Assembly: GCF_965204125.1 (NCBI RefSeq)
Contig: NZ_OZ241968.1
Span: forward strand, 1,364,001 to 1,428,000
DNA length: 64,000 bases
Source of the DNA: Poriferisodalis sp965204125
Lineage (GTDB): Bacteria > Actinomycetota > Acidimicrobiia > Acidimicrobiales > Poriferisodalaceae
Direction of reading: 5' to 3'
The notes beneath the pieces were generated by a model that was given only the letters and a program-made list of their open reading frames with translations, did no database searches and was not told the origin of the DNA. How positions within the stretch are numbered: position 1 is the first letter of the stretch; every line of letters starts with the position of its first letter. This document shows positions 8,162 through 16,939 of this stretch, one piece after another. Made by a program: the position numbers and the translations under genes.

Positions 8162-9558
8162 GCTTCCGTACCCGGCTCGGGCTGCTGGTGGCAGCCTCGG
8201 TCGCCGTCGCAGTGCTGGCGGTCTCGGGGGTAGCGCTCTGGATTGCCCGAGCCGAGGCCCGGTCGGCACTCGATCGCAAGCTGGACGACCGCGTCGCCGT
8301 GCTGGTCGCGAGCGGCGGGCGTCTGCCCGAGCGCCGCAGCGTGCAGTTCTTCGGGCGATTCGTGCCCCGGGACGTGCTCGCCCAGATCGTGGCCCCGAAC
8401 GGCGCAGTGGTGTACGCGTCTGACGAGGTGCTGCCGGTAACACCCGCAGACGTTGCCGTGGCCAATGGCCGGGCTCGTCGGCATCGAACCGATGTGTCAG
8501 CGGACGGTGTACGCCTCCGGGTCTTGACCGTGCCGGTAGCGCCCGTGGGAGCGCTGATGGTCGCCAGCCCGCTCGACGAGGTCGACGCGAACGTGGCGGG
8601 CCTGCGCAACGCGCTGGCTGTTGTGGCCGCCATCGGCGTCGCGGGAGCCGGACTGCTGGGATTTCTGGTGGCGGGTCGTGCCATCCGGCCGGTTCGGCGG
8701 CTCACCGATGCGGCACGGAACGTCGCGCAGACCCAGGACCTGGACCAGCCCATCGAACTTGAGCGCGACGACGAGCTGGGCGAGTTGGCTCGCAGCTTCA
8801 ACGCGATGCTGGAGGCCTTGGCGCTGTCACGCGCCCAGCAGCGTCGGCTGGTCACCGACGCAGGCCACGAGCTGCGGACACCGCTCACCAGCATCCGCAC
8901 CAACATCGAACTGCTGGCGCGAGCCGAGCAGGTTGCGGCCCAACCAGCGGCCGCGACGGCTTCCGACGCGCCTGTCGGCGATGCAGTCGTTGCACTCGAC
9001 AGCAATGAGCGCCGCCAGATGCTCGACGATGTCCAGTTCGAGCTCGACCAGCTCACCGAACTGGTGAACGAGCTCGTCGAGCTGGCGACCGACCAGCGAT
9101 CCCAGGGCGAGCCGGAGCGCGTCGATCTGGCCGAGCTGGCTGCGTCGGTCATGGACCGGCACCGCCGCCGGACCGAGACGGATTTTGTGACCGCGTTCGA
9201 GTCGTGCGAGGTGGTCGTGAATGCAGCGTTGGTGGAGCGAGCGATCGGCAACCTCGTCGACAACGCCGTGAAGTGGTCGCCTCCGGGCGAGCCCATCGAG
9301 ATCAGCGTCGCCGCAGTCGACCGGGAGGCTCACGTCCGAGTGCGCGACCACGGACCGGGCATCCCCACCGCCTTGCGTGAGACGGTATTCGAGCGCTTCT
9401 ACCGGACCCCCGAAGCACGCGCTCAACCCGGTTCCGGCCTCGGGCTGTCCATCGTCGACTACGTAGCTCGCAGTCACAACGGCTCAGCGTCGGTCATCGA
9501 CACCGACGGCCCCGGCACTACCGTCGAGATACGTCTGCCGCTTGCCCAACTTGAATGA
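8158..9558 (+). CDS. HAMP-domain sensor histidine kinase
   Basis: A 466-residue membrane kinase, partner of the preceding regulator. It begins MSFRTRLGLLVAASVAVAVL (first TM). An extracytoplasmic sensor of about 120 residues follows, then a second TM near residues 155-178, and a HAMP domain (AGRAIRPVRRLTDAA). The HisKA box is LVTDAGHELRTPLTSIRTN, with His the phosphorylation site. The HATPase domain shows NLVDNAVKWSPPG, DHGPGIP and GSGLGLSIVDYVARSH. The arrangement matches mycobacterial MprB-type kinases. The open frame extends upstream inside the regulator gene, but the ATG at 8158 gives the standard topology. Confidence 0.95.
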   Translation: MSFRTRLGLLVAASVAVAVLAVSGVALWIARAEARSALDRKLDDRVAVLVASGGRLPERRSVQFFGRFVPRDVLAQIVAPNGAVVYASDEVLPVTPADVAVANGRARRHRTDVSADGVRLRVLTVPVAPVGALMVASPLDEVDANVAGLRNALAVVAAIGVAGAGLLGFLVAGRAIRPVRRLTDAARNVAQTQDLDQPIELERDDELGELARSFNAMLEALALSRAQQRRLVTDAGHELRTPLTSIRTNIELLARAEQVAAQPAAATASDAPVGDAVVALDSNERRQMLDDVQFELDQLTELVNELVELATDQRSQGEPERVDLAELAASVMDRHRRRTETDFVTAFESCEVVVNAALVERAIGNLVDNAVKWSPPGEPIEISVAAVDREAHVRVRDHGPGIPTALRETVFERFYRTPEARAQPGSGLGLSIVDYVARSHNGSASVIDTDGPGTTVEIRLPLAQLE

Positions 9559-9577
9559 AACAGCCGTCGGGTTCCAG

Positions 9578-9650
9578 CACCCCCAACGGGATTCGAACCC
9601 GTGCCGCCGGCGTGAAAGGCCGGTGTCCTAGGCCGCTAGACGATGGGGGC
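9578..9650 (-). tRNA. tRNA-Glu (TTC)
   Basis: The minus strand reads GCCCCCATCGTCTAGCGGCC with anticodon loop CTTTCAC (anticodon TTC) and T-arm GGGTTCGAATCCC. The acceptor is GCCCCCA/TGGGGGT with a G-U first pair and discriminator G. CCA is not encoded. Confidence 0.96.
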
Positions 9651-9663
9651 AGGGCGTCTCAGG

Positions 9664-10152
9664 CTACGCGGTGGTGGCGTCGATGAGTTCTGCGAGCAGC
9701 CCGCCGAGGTAGTGGTAGCGCAGCCGCGGGCGCTGCGCGGGGTCGTGCGGATCGATCTCGGCGGGATCGTCCTCCTCGGAGATGTCGAGCTGGGTGCCGA
9801 GCACCAGGCGCAGCTCGTTCAGGCCCTGCATCCAAGCGGTGACCTGCTCGTCGTCGAGGTGGTCGGCAGCGAGCGTGCCGTCGAGCAGGTCGAGGTGGTC
9901 GAGGCGCTCGGCCAGCAGCTCGTCGCGCATCAGCCGCTGGTATTCGGCATCGCGGTCGGGGTCGCTGAGGTAGGCGGGCGGGAACAGGCGGCGCAACGAG
10001 GGATCCAGCCCGTCGCCGCCGTCGCGCGCCGGCGTGTGGTCGAGCAGATTGGATCGCAGCTCGCCCACCATCTCTGCCAGCAGGCGCCGCTCCCAGTCGG
10101 CGAGGTGCACGCTCACCAGCGAGCCGCGAGCCCCGAACCGTGTGCCGCTCAC
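9664..10152 (-). CDS. DUF2017 family protein
   Basis: A 162-residue, acidic actinobacterial protein of the DUF2017 family, whose genes regularly follow clpS. Visible features are an N-terminal segment LADWERRLLAEMVGELRSNL, the central FPPAYLSDPDRDAEYQRLM and a C-terminal YHYLGGLLAELIDA. It starts with GTG. The neighbourhood (clpS 56 bases upstream) suggests a connection to Clp-dependent proteolysis, but no biochemical role is established to my knowledge. Confidence 0.8.
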   Translation of the reverse strand: MSGTRFGARGSLVSVHLADWERRLLAEMVGELRSNLLDHTPARDGGDGLDPSLRRLFPPAYLSDPDRDAEYQRLMRDELLAERLDHLDLLDGTLAADHLDDEQVTAWMQGLNELRLVLGTQLDISEEDDPAEIDPHDPAQRPRLRYHYLGGLLAELIDATTA

Positions 10153-10208
10153 AGGGCCTCCGCCATCAGAGCGCCGCTCAGTCGCTGGCGCAGCACTGCG
10201 GGCACAGC

Positions 10209-10517
10209 TCAGTTGTCCTTCTGCATGGTGGCCCAGAGGCCGTACTCGTGGAGCCTGAACACATCCAGCTCGGCCTTCTCACGTGAGCCCCACGCGACGG
10301 CGGCACGGCCCTTGTTGTGCACATCCAGCATCAGCTCGGTGGCCTTGGCCTCGCTGTAGCCGAACAGCTTCTGGAACACGAACACGACATAGCTCATCAA
10401 GTTGATCGGGTCGTTCCAGACCAGCACCACCCACGGCACATCAGTGCTGTGCTCGTCCTCGTTGGTCGGATCGCGGACAACTTCGGGGTCGGCAACGGCT
10501 GGAGCGGTCGGGCTCAC
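10209..10517 (-). CDS. clpS: ATP-dependent Clp protease adaptor ClpS
   Basis: ClpS binds N-degron substrates and delivers them to the Clp ATPase. The core is clear: VPWVVLVWNDPINLMSYVVF (substrate-pocket Asn-Asp), then LFGYSEAKATELMLDVHNKG and the C-terminal LHEYGLWATMQ. I chose the GTG at 10517, giving 102 residues. The frame is open upstream but overlaps ctaA and adds a non-conserved tail. The next gene downstream encodes a DUF2017 protein. Confidence 0.9.
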   Translation of the reverse strand: MSPTAPAVADPEVVRDPTNEDEHSTDVPWVVLVWNDPINLMSYVVFVFQKLFGYSEAKATELMLDVHNKGRAAVAWGSREKAELDVFRLHEYGLWATMQKDN

Positions 10518-10521
10518 GGGT

Positions 10522-11514
10522 TCATTCTGCGAAGCCGCGGCCCGCGATGCCAACCGATTCGGCAATGCCAGTCTCTGCTGAGGCGTGCCGTCCAGTCTCT
10601 GCTGCAAGCACCAGGCGGGTCATCGTGATCGTGAGCAGCGTTGCGCCGACGACATGCAGCGCCACGAGCAGCACCGGCAGCTCATTGAAGTACTGCACGT
10701 ACCCGATCGCGGCCTGCACGGCCATGACGCCGATCACGGTCCGAATGCGCCGCCCAAGCTCGGCCGTTGCGTCGCCCCCCTGCGTCGCGGCCAGCCGTCG
10801 CACCCGGAAGGCGAGCAGCAGGGTGGTCGCAGCCAGCACTGCCACGGTGATGCCGTGAATGCGGGCCACCGACGGCAGGGCGTACTGCAGACGCTCCACA
10901 TGTTCGTCACCGCCGTGGGGCCCGGTGCCGGTCACCACCGTGCCGGTCCACAGGGCCGCAGCCGTGAGCGCCGCGGCCAGCCATGCGAGTGTCCGGACCT
11001 GCGTCGGCAGCCGGGCAGTGCCGATACCGCCGGGCGGCGGCTCCCACGACGCTCGATGCTGCAAGACAACCGCAGCCGACACCAGCACCTGTGACGCCAG
11101 GAAATGCGACATCACGATCGGCGGCGACAGGTGGGTCAGCACGGTCACGGCGCCGAGGCCGATCTGGAAGATCACGCCGGCCACCAGGCCCAGCGACCAC
11201 CACACCAAGTCGCCCCGGCGGGGTTGCCGCCACCACGACGCAGCGACAGCCGCGACGACAGCCACCGACACCAGGCCGGTCACGATGCGATTGCCGAATT
11301 CCACCCAGCCGTGAAAGTCGGCCGCGGGTACGAACTCGCCGGGTTCGCAGGTCGGCCAGTCGCTGCATCCCAGGCCGCTGCCCGTGAGACGCACAAGCGA
11401 GCCAGTGACGACGATCGCCACGAGCGACCAGAGGGCCCAACGCGCGATCGTGGCGAAGCGCTCGGGCGTGACGTACCGCCTGCGCCCTTGCGGCGACGGC
11501 TCCGGCAAATTCAC
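10522..11514 (-). CDS. ctaA: Haem A synthase (CtaA/COX15)
   Basis: CtaA oxidises the C8 methyl of haem O to a formyl group, giving haem A for the oxidase encoded nearby. The 330-residue product has eight predicted TM segments. Family hallmarks are VVTGSLVRLTGSGLGCSDWP (residues 36-55, including the Cys used in the N-terminal loop), HGWVEFGNRIVTG with a haem-ligand His, SHFLASQVLV, ARIHGITVAVLA and LHVVGATLLT. It diverges from ctaB, with only 36 bases between the starts, so the shared promoter region co-regulates haem A synthesis. Confidence 0.93.
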   Translation of the reverse strand: MNLPEPSPQGRRRYVTPERFATIARWALWSLVAIVVTGSLVRLTGSGLGCSDWPTCEPGEFVPAADFHGWVEFGNRIVTGLVSVAVVAAVAASWWRQPRRGDLVWWSLGLVAGVIFQIGLGAVTVLTHLSPPIVMSHFLASQVLVSAAVVLQHRASWEPPPGGIGTARLPTQVRTLAWLAAALTAAALWTGTVVTGTGPHGGDEHVERLQYALPSVARIHGITVAVLAATTLLLAFRVRRLAATQGGDATAELGRRIRTVIGVMAVQAAIGYVQYFNELPVLLVALHVVGATLLTITMTRLVLAAETGRHASAETGIAESVGIAGRGFAE

Positions 11515-11550
11515 GCTGAAACGTTAGGGGCGACTCGTAGCCTCACATCA

Positions 11551-12450
11551 ATGCTGGCGGCGCTGCGCCCATCACTGCGTGGATCGACACTGCGGGGATA
11601 CGTCGCGCTCACCAAGCCGCGCATCATCGAACTGCTGCTGGTGACGACGGTGCCGCCGATGTTCGTGGCCGAGCGTGGCGTGCCCTCGGTGGCGCTGATG
11701 CTGTTCACCGTGGTCGGCGGCACGCTGTCGGCGGCCGGCGCCAACACCTTCAACATGTACATCGATCGCGACATCGACGCGACCATGGCCCGCACGGCCC
11801 ACCGCCCATTGGTGGTCGGCACGGTGACACCGCGCGCAGCGTTGATCTACGGCGTGGTGCTCGAAGCGGCAGCGTTCGGGATCCTGTGGTGGGGCGCCAA
11901 CCTGCTTGCAGCCCTGCTCGCGCTGGCTGCGTGCCTGTTCTACGTGTTCGTGTACACGCTGTGGCTGAAGCGGTCGTCGGCCCAGAACATCGTCATCGGC
12001 GGTGCGGCCGGCGCCGCGCCGGTGCTCGTCGGCTGGGCCGCCGTGACCGGCACGCTGTCGCTCGAAGCCTGGATCGCGTTTGCGATCGTCTTCTTCTGGA
12101 CGCCGCCGCATTTCTGGGCGCTGGCCATCCGTTATGCCGACGACTACGACACCGCCGAGGTGCCGATGCTGCCGTCGGTGGCCAGCGAGCGCTCGGTGCT
12201 GGTCCAGATGACGCTGCACACCCTCGCGGTGATCGCGCTGTCGCTGTGGTTTGCCGTGGCAGCCGACGCCGGAGGCCTGTACTGGGTGGTTGCGTCGGCC
12301 GGCGGCGCCGCGTTCGGATGGCAGCTCGTGACGCTGTGGCGAGCGCTGACGCCCCAGTCCGCGATGCGCGTGTTCCACACCTCGATCGCGTACTTGGGGC
12401 TGCTGTTCGCGGCGATGGCTGTCGACGTGGTCGTCCGGCTCAGCTGGTGA
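11551..12450 (+). CDS. ctaB: Protohaem IX farnesyltransferase (haem O synthase)
   Basis: CtaB adds the farnesyl tail to haem B, giving haem O, the substrate of CtaA. The 299-residue UbiA-fold membrane protein has the start MLAALRPSLRGSTLRGYVAL, the first Asp-rich prenyl-diphosphate motif NTFNMYIDRDIDATMARTAH near residue 68, YTLWLKRSSAQNIVIGGAAG, and the second motif FFWTPPHFWALAIRYADDYD. The ATG at 11551 was chosen because upstream in-frame sequence overlaps the divergent ctaA. Confidence 0.95.
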   Translation: MLAALRPSLRGSTLRGYVALTKPRIIELLLVTTVPPMFVAERGVPSVALMLFTVVGGTLSAAGANTFNMYIDRDIDATMARTAHRPLVVGTVTPRAALIYGVVLEAAAFGILWWGANLLAALLALAACLFYVFVYTLWLKRSSAQNIVIGGAAGAAPVLVGWAAVTGTLSLEAWIAFAIVFFWTPPHFWALAIRYADDYDTAEVPMLPSVASERSVLVQMTLHTLAVIALSLWFAVAADAGGLYWVVASAGGAAFGWQLVTLWRALTPQSAMRVFHTSIAYLGLLFAAMAVDVVVRLSW

Positions 12451-12561
12451 TGCAGTTGTGCTGCGAACAATCTGGTTGAGGGGGCCGCGGGTCGCTAGAG
12501 TGCGCCGTTGGCGTCGCCCCAAAGCGGCGCCGCCAGCCGAGTTCGGGAACCACATCGCCGC

Positions 12562-14328
12562 ATGACCGACGCCACTACCGAAGCGACGCATTCGGGAGGA
12601 ACTGCCGGGGCCGTCCCGGCGGAAGACCCGACGGCGTTCGGCTGGCTCAACACTGCCGACCACAAGCGCATCGGCCGGCTGTTCATCGCCTGCTCGCTGC
12701 TGTTCGCCCTGGCCGGCGCGATCGCAGATCTGCTTGTGCGCTTCGACCTGGCCTCGTCCAGCGGGCACACCGTCCTCAACGGCGATTCCTTCGTGCAGGT
12801 CTTCACGTTCACCCGCGACGCCCTGGTGTTCGGCATGCTCATCCCGCTGTTCCTGGGCATCGCCATCTATGTGGTCCCACTGCAGGTGGGGGCGCCGAAC
12901 ATCGCCTTCGGGCGCGCAGCGGCCCTGTCGTTCTGGGGCTGGCTGGTGTCGGCGGGCGTGCTCGTGGGGGCCTATATCGCCAACGGCGGTCCCGGCGGCG
13001 GTTTCTCGGACGGCGTGGATCTGCACCTGCTGGCTCTCGCAGGGCTCGTGATCTCGCTGCTCACCGGGGCGATCTGTGTTGCCGTCACCACGCTCACCAT
13101 GCGTGCGCCGGGCATGTACATGGACCGCACCCCGCCGTTCGCCTGGTCGGCGCTCGTCACCGCGTCGATGCTGGTGGTCAGCCTCGGCGTGGTGCTCGGC
13201 CAGATCGTCATTCTCTATGTGGAACACCGCTACGGCCCCCGCTTTCTCGGAGGCAACTACGGCATCTGGTCGCGCATCGACTGGATGTACCGCACGCCGC
13301 AGCTGTTCATCTACGTGGTGCCGGTGCTCGGCGTGGTCGCCGAGATCATGCTGGCCGCCGCACGCCGCTGGGTCTTCGAGCCGCTGGCGCTCTACTTCAC
13401 GATGGGGCTCGTCGGGCTCTTCGGCTTCGGCGCGTGGGCCAACTTCGGCATCACCGACGAAGGCGCCGACATCGTCGACGGCCTCGAGGGCATCGTGCTG
13501 GTCGGCCTGTATGCGGGCGCCCTCGCAGGAGTCTCGGGCTTGCTGGCGCTGCTGGGCTTCACGCTGTGGCAGAGCCGCAACCGGCCGCGGCCTCGCAGCG
13601 GCGCAGTGTCACTGACGCGGCCCAACACGGCGGTGGTCGCTGCGTTCGGCGCCGGGACGCTCATCGCTGCCGCCGCACTGGTGGGCCTGATCGGCGCCGG
13701 CGTGGACTGGCTGCAGATCGCGGGACGCGGCACCGACGGGAATGCCCCGCTGCGATTCACCACCTGGGTCACCGGCCAGCAGAGCCTGCTCATCTATGGC
13801 GCAGGGCTGCTGGGCGGGCTGGCTGCGCTGCACTGGTGGGCGCCCAAGATCTGGGGTCGGCGGCTGTCCGAGCTTGCCGGGTTCGCCAGCCTCCTGGCGA
13901 TCGGCGTCGGCGCTCTGGTGGCATGGCTGGGTCCGACGCTGTCAGGCGCTTTCACCGAGCAGCCGCAGTTCGTGTATGGCGCGCCGCTGCTGACCACTCG
14001 CTATGCCAGCCAGGTTGACGGTTCGGGCGCTGAAGGCCTGTCGGCGCTTGGCGCCGTCGGTGTCGTCATCGTGCTGGTCGGCGTGGTGCTCGTGGTGCTG
14101 AACCTGCTCGTGAGTGTGGCCATGCGCAAGGGCGCCGAAACCGAGGCCGACCCGTGGGACGGGTTGACACCCGAGTGGCTGCTGCCCTCGCCGCCCCCGC
14201 TCGGCCCTGCCGCGGCCTTGCCGGAACTCACCTCGGGAACCCCTTTGCTCGATGCTGAGCTGAACGGGAACGGGCTCAACGGGAGCGGGGCCGCGGCCGA
14301 ACGCGCCGTGGAGGAGGTGCCGGCCTGA
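12562..14328 (+). CDS. Cytochrome oxidase subunit I paralogue lacking all metal ligands
   Basis: A 588-residue polytopic membrane protein that aligns with the true CtaD encoded at 16940-19003. It keeps the NTADHKRIGRLF start, VVPLQVGAPNIAF, the subunit I loop order and the PWDG...EW segment after the last helix. Every catalytic residue is replaced: the helix II haem-a His (FTMHG becomes FTFTR), HPEVY becomes TPQLF (CuB His and the cross-linked Tyr lost), WAHH becomes WANF, and HFHYV becomes QQSLL. It therefore cannot bind haem a, haem a3 or CuB in the usual way. It lies between ctaB and a subunit III-like gene. A structural or assembly role is an inference. The ATG at 12562 was preferred to an earlier TTG. 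Confidence 0.85.
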   Translation: MTDATTEATHSGGTAGAVPAEDPTAFGWLNTADHKRIGRLFIACSLLFALAGAIADLLVRFDLASSSGHTVLNGDSFVQVFTFTRDALVFGMLIPLFLGIAIYVVPLQVGAPNIAFGRAAALSFWGWLVSAGVLVGAYIANGGPGGGFSDGVDLHLLALAGLVISLLTGAICVAVTTLTMRAPGMYMDRTPPFAWSALVTASMLVVSLGVVLGQIVILYVEHRYGPRFLGGNYGIWSRIDWMYRTPQLFIYVVPVLGVVAEIMLAAARRWVFEPLALYFTMGLVGLFGFGAWANFGITDEGADIVDGLEGIVLVGLYAGALAGVSGLLALLGFTLWQSRNRPRPRSGAVSLTRPNTAVVAAFGAGTLIAAAALVGLIGAGVDWLQIAGRGTDGNAPLRFTTWVTGQQSLLIYGAGLLGGLAALHWWAPKIWGRRLSELAGFASLLAIGVGALVAWLGPTLSGAFTEQPQFVYGAPLLTTRYASQVDGSGAEGLSALGAVGVVIVLVGVVLVVLNLLVSVAMRKGAETEADPWDGLTPEWLLPSPPPLGPAAALPELTSGTPLLDAELNGNGLNGSGAAAERAVEEVPA

Positions 14329-14948
14329 TGGCGGACACGACGAGCACCGTCGAAGCTCCGCAGCCGGGGCGTTACAGCGTTCCCGGCCCGCCGCCGCGCC
14401 CCCGCAGCCAGCTCGTCGGCACCGGGTTCGCCATCGCGGCCGGAGCCATGGCGGTGGCCGGGGCACTGGGCCACTACATGGCGCGCCGTCATGCATCGGG
14501 CATCGACCCCGGCCACGACTGGCTGGCCGGCCAATCGGTGCCGAATCCGCAGCTCGTCTACGCCCTCATCACCCTGCTGGTCTCCGTGGTCACGGCGCAC
14601 TGGGCGGTGTGGGCCAGCGGCCGCGGCGAGCGCGGCCATACCTGGGTGGGCATGGCGCTCACCCTGGTGATGGGGCTCGCCTTCTTCAACATGGTGATGT
14701 TCAGCCTGAACCGCATGGAGCTCGAGATCGGCTCGGGCGAATGGGCGACCTTGGCGTACGCGGTCACCGGGCTCTCGCTGGCCATCTTGATTGTCGGGAT
14801 GTTCTACCTGGGCCTGATGACACTCCGGTCGCTGGGAGGCAGCGTGGGCCGCGACCGTTCGACGCCGCTGGGCGCAGCGGTCTTCTTCTGGGATTTCGCC
14901 GTGCTTGCGTGGGCCGCCACCTGGTACGTCGTGTACGTGGTGAAGTAG
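14328..14948 (+). CDS. Degenerate subunit III-like membrane protein
   Basis: A 206-residue protein with about five TM helices whose start overlaps the stop of the ligand-less subunit I paralogue (TGATG). The C-terminal helix FFWDFAVLAWAATWYVVYVV parallels the end of true CtaE, YWHFVDIVWIVIFAVVYL, and the overall helix count fits COX3. The N-terminal half diverges strongly. I infer that it is the partner of the dead subunit I. The similarity is weak apart from the last helix, so this assignment is tentative. Confidence 0.6.
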   Translation: MADTTSTVEAPQPGRYSVPGPPPRPRSQLVGTGFAIAAGAMAVAGALGHYMARRHASGIDPGHDWLAGQSVPNPQLVYALITLLVSVVTAHWAVWASGRGERGHTWVGMALTLVMGLAFFNMVMFSLNRMELEIGSGEWATLAYAVTGLSLAILIVGMFYLGLMTLRSLGGSVGRDRSTPLGAAVFFWDFAVLAWAATWYVVYVVK

Positions 14949-14955
14949 GGGATCG

Positions 14956-15744
14956 ATGGTCGGCATCGCCAGCAGGTACTTCGCCGGGCGCATCGCGCTG
15001 GCTGCCGCGGCCGCAGTGGCAGTGGGCCTGCTCACGGGCATGGACGGCACCGGTCACGTGGTCATGTACGCCACGATCGTGCTGGGCGTGGCCGCCGGGG
15101 CCTTCGCCCTGCTGTTCGCCCTGGCACTGACGGTGGGTGACGGCGACTCGCTGGATCGGGAGCACTCGCACGAGCACCGTCCGACCCCGGCGTACTGGCC
15201 GATCATGGCGGCGGTGGGCATGGGCGTGCTCATGGTGGGGCTGGTGACCGACTCCCTGCTCACGATCGCGGGCGTGGCCTTGCTGCTGATCTCCGCCATC
15301 GAGTGGACCATGAGCGCATGGGCGGAGCACCTGTCCACCGATGCAGAGTCGAACGCGGTCGAGCGCGCACGATTGCTGCGGCCGTTCGAGATCTCGCTCT
15401 ACGGCGCGCTGGGCATCGCCATTCCGGTGGTGCTCGCTTCGCGCATCTTCCTGACCGTCAGCAAGACGGCGGCGAGCTATGCAGCCATCGTGATCGCGGC
15501 GGTGATCCTGGCGTTCGCCTTCCTCGTGTACGCCAAGCCGCAGCTGCGACGCGCCGTCACGGCGTCGATGCTGGTGCTGGGCGGCGTCGCGCTCATCGTC
15601 GCGGGCATCACCTCAGCCGTGATCGGCGAGCGTGAGTTCCACCACATCGGCGGTCACGCCGAGGCCGATGATCACAGCGAGTCCGACGATCACGGCGCCG
15701 GCGGGTCAGGTGAGATGAGCGAGTCCGACGGAGGGCACGAGTGA
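14956..15744 (+). CDS. Membrane protein with oxidase subunit IV-like module and His-rich tail
   Basis: A 262-residue protein with about seven hydrophobic segments. Residues 75-120 (PAYWPIMAAVGMGVLMVGLV, then a second helix ending in EW) match the C-terminal module of CtaD at 18739-18862 (PSYWPIVLAAGMPLIGFGLI). This module is a subunit IV-like hairpin often found fused or free in actinobacterial oxidases. The C terminus is rich in His, Asp and Glu (HIGGHAEADDHSESDDHGAG), possibly metal-binding. Its stop overlaps the ctaC start. Its function is not known. Confidence 0.6.
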   Translation: MVGIASRYFAGRIALAAAAAVAVGLLTGMDGTGHVVMYATIVLGVAAGAFALLFALALTVGDGDSLDREHSHEHRPTPAYWPIMAAVGMGVLMVGLVTDSLLTIAGVALLLISAIEWTMSAWAEHLSTDAESNAVERARLLRPFEISLYGALGIAIPVVLASRIFLTVSKTAASYAAIVIAAVILAFAFLVYAKPQLRRAVTASMLVLGGVALIVAGITSAVIGEREFHHIGGHAEADDHSESDDHGAGGSGEMSESDGGHE

Positions 15745-16907
15745 TGGGCGCTCGCTTTGCTCGACGCTGTTTCCTTGCCGTGCTGGCGCTGCTCGGTTTG
15801 CTGCTGGCGGGCTGCGCCACCGGTCGCCTCGATGCCACCAAGCCGATCGGGGAGGAAGCCCGCGACATCGATGGCCTCATGCGCCTGTCGGGCTGGATGG
15901 CAGTCGGCGTCGGCATCTTCGTGGCTGCCGCAGTTGTCACGATCATCGTGAAGTTCCGGGCCAAGCCCACCGACGACCCCGACGACCTGCCGCCGCAGAT
16001 CCACGGCAATCGCAAGGCCGAGCTGACGTGGACGATCATCCCGACGGCGATGCTGGTGTTTCTCACGATCTACACGCTGCCGACGGTGTTCGCGCTGGCC
16101 AAAGAAGGCGACGGCCCCACGATCAAGGTCGAGGGCCAGCAGTGGTGGTGGCAGTTCAGCTACGACCTCGACGAAGACGGCCTCTACGAGATCGTCACGG
16201 CGAACGACTTGGTCATCCCGACCGGCGAGACGGTCAACCTCGAGATTCACTCCAACGACGTCATCCACTCGTTCTGGATCCCCCAGCTGAATGGCAAGAA
16301 GGACGCCGTGCCCGGCCGCATTCACGAGTGGCTGATCAGTTCCGACGAACCGGGCATCTTCTACGGCGAGTGCGTGGAGTTCTGCGGGCTGAGCCACGCC
16401 AACATGCAGATGCGAACCATCGCGCTCACTCCCGCGGAATTCGAACGCTGGAGGCAAGAACAGCTCGACGGCACGGAGGCGGCGCAAGTGGCGCCCGCTG
16501 AGGAATCGGCCGCAGCGGCCGGCGCCGCACTGTTCGAGACCCACTGCATCAGCTGCCACGTGGTCGACGGCGCCTACGAGAGCGCGGCCGGAGGCAACGC
16601 CAACCTGCTCGCGGGCGTCGCGCCGAATCTCACCAACCTGATGAGCCGTACGGCCTTTGCCGGAGCGCTGTACGAGACTTACCAGATCGGACCCGACGGC
16701 GAGTACCTGCGCAATCCCGACGGGAGTCTCAAGCTCAACGTTGCCGAGCTGCGTGAGTGGGTGCGCAACGCGCCCGACATGAAGCCGGCTCGTGCCGACA
16801 ACCAGCAGGGCATGCTGGACTTCTCCGAGGTGTTGACCGATCAAGACCTCGACAATCTGATGGCCTACCTGCAGACCCTCGGCAGTGAGCCGGTGCTGCC
16901 CCGATGA
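15744..16907 (+). CDS. ctaC: Cytochrome c oxidase subunit II with fused cytochrome c domain (caa3 type)
   Basis: Accepts electrons from cytochrome c and passes them through CuA to subunit I. The 387-residue precursor has a lipoprotein signal (LLLAGCATG) and two TM helices. The CuA domain shows VEGQQWWWQFSYD, HSFWIPQLNG and the ligand loop GECVEFCGLSHANMQM. Near residue 265 a C-terminal cytochrome c domain begins with CISCH, and its axial Met is probably in the NAPDMKPA segment. The ATG at 15744 overlaps the preceding stop codon. Confidence 0.95.
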   Translation: MGARFARRCFLAVLALLGLLLAGCATGRLDATKPIGEEARDIDGLMRLSGWMAVGVGIFVAAAVVTIIVKFRAKPTDDPDDLPPQIHGNRKAELTWTIIPTAMLVFLTIYTLPTVFALAKEGDGPTIKVEGQQWWWQFSYDLDEDGLYEIVTANDLVIPTGETVNLEIHSNDVIHSFWIPQLNGKKDAVPGRIHEWLISSDEPGIFYGECVEFCGLSHANMQMRTIALTPAEFERWRQEQLDGTEAAQVAPAEESAAAAGAALFETHCISCHVVDGAYESAAGGNANLLAGVAPNLTNLMSRTAFAGALYETYQIGPDGEYLRNPDGSLKLNVAELREWVRNAPDMKPARADNQQGMLDFSEVLTDQDLDNLMAYLQTLGSEPVLPR

Positions 16908-16939
16908 GCGCCGACGCACGGGCCTAGGAGGACGACTCG

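Noticed and set aside
11572..13227. A 551-codon minus-strand frame opposite ctaB and the subunit I paralogue
   Set aside because: Its composition is that of antisense high-GC coding DNA, and both plus-strand genes have clear family motifs.
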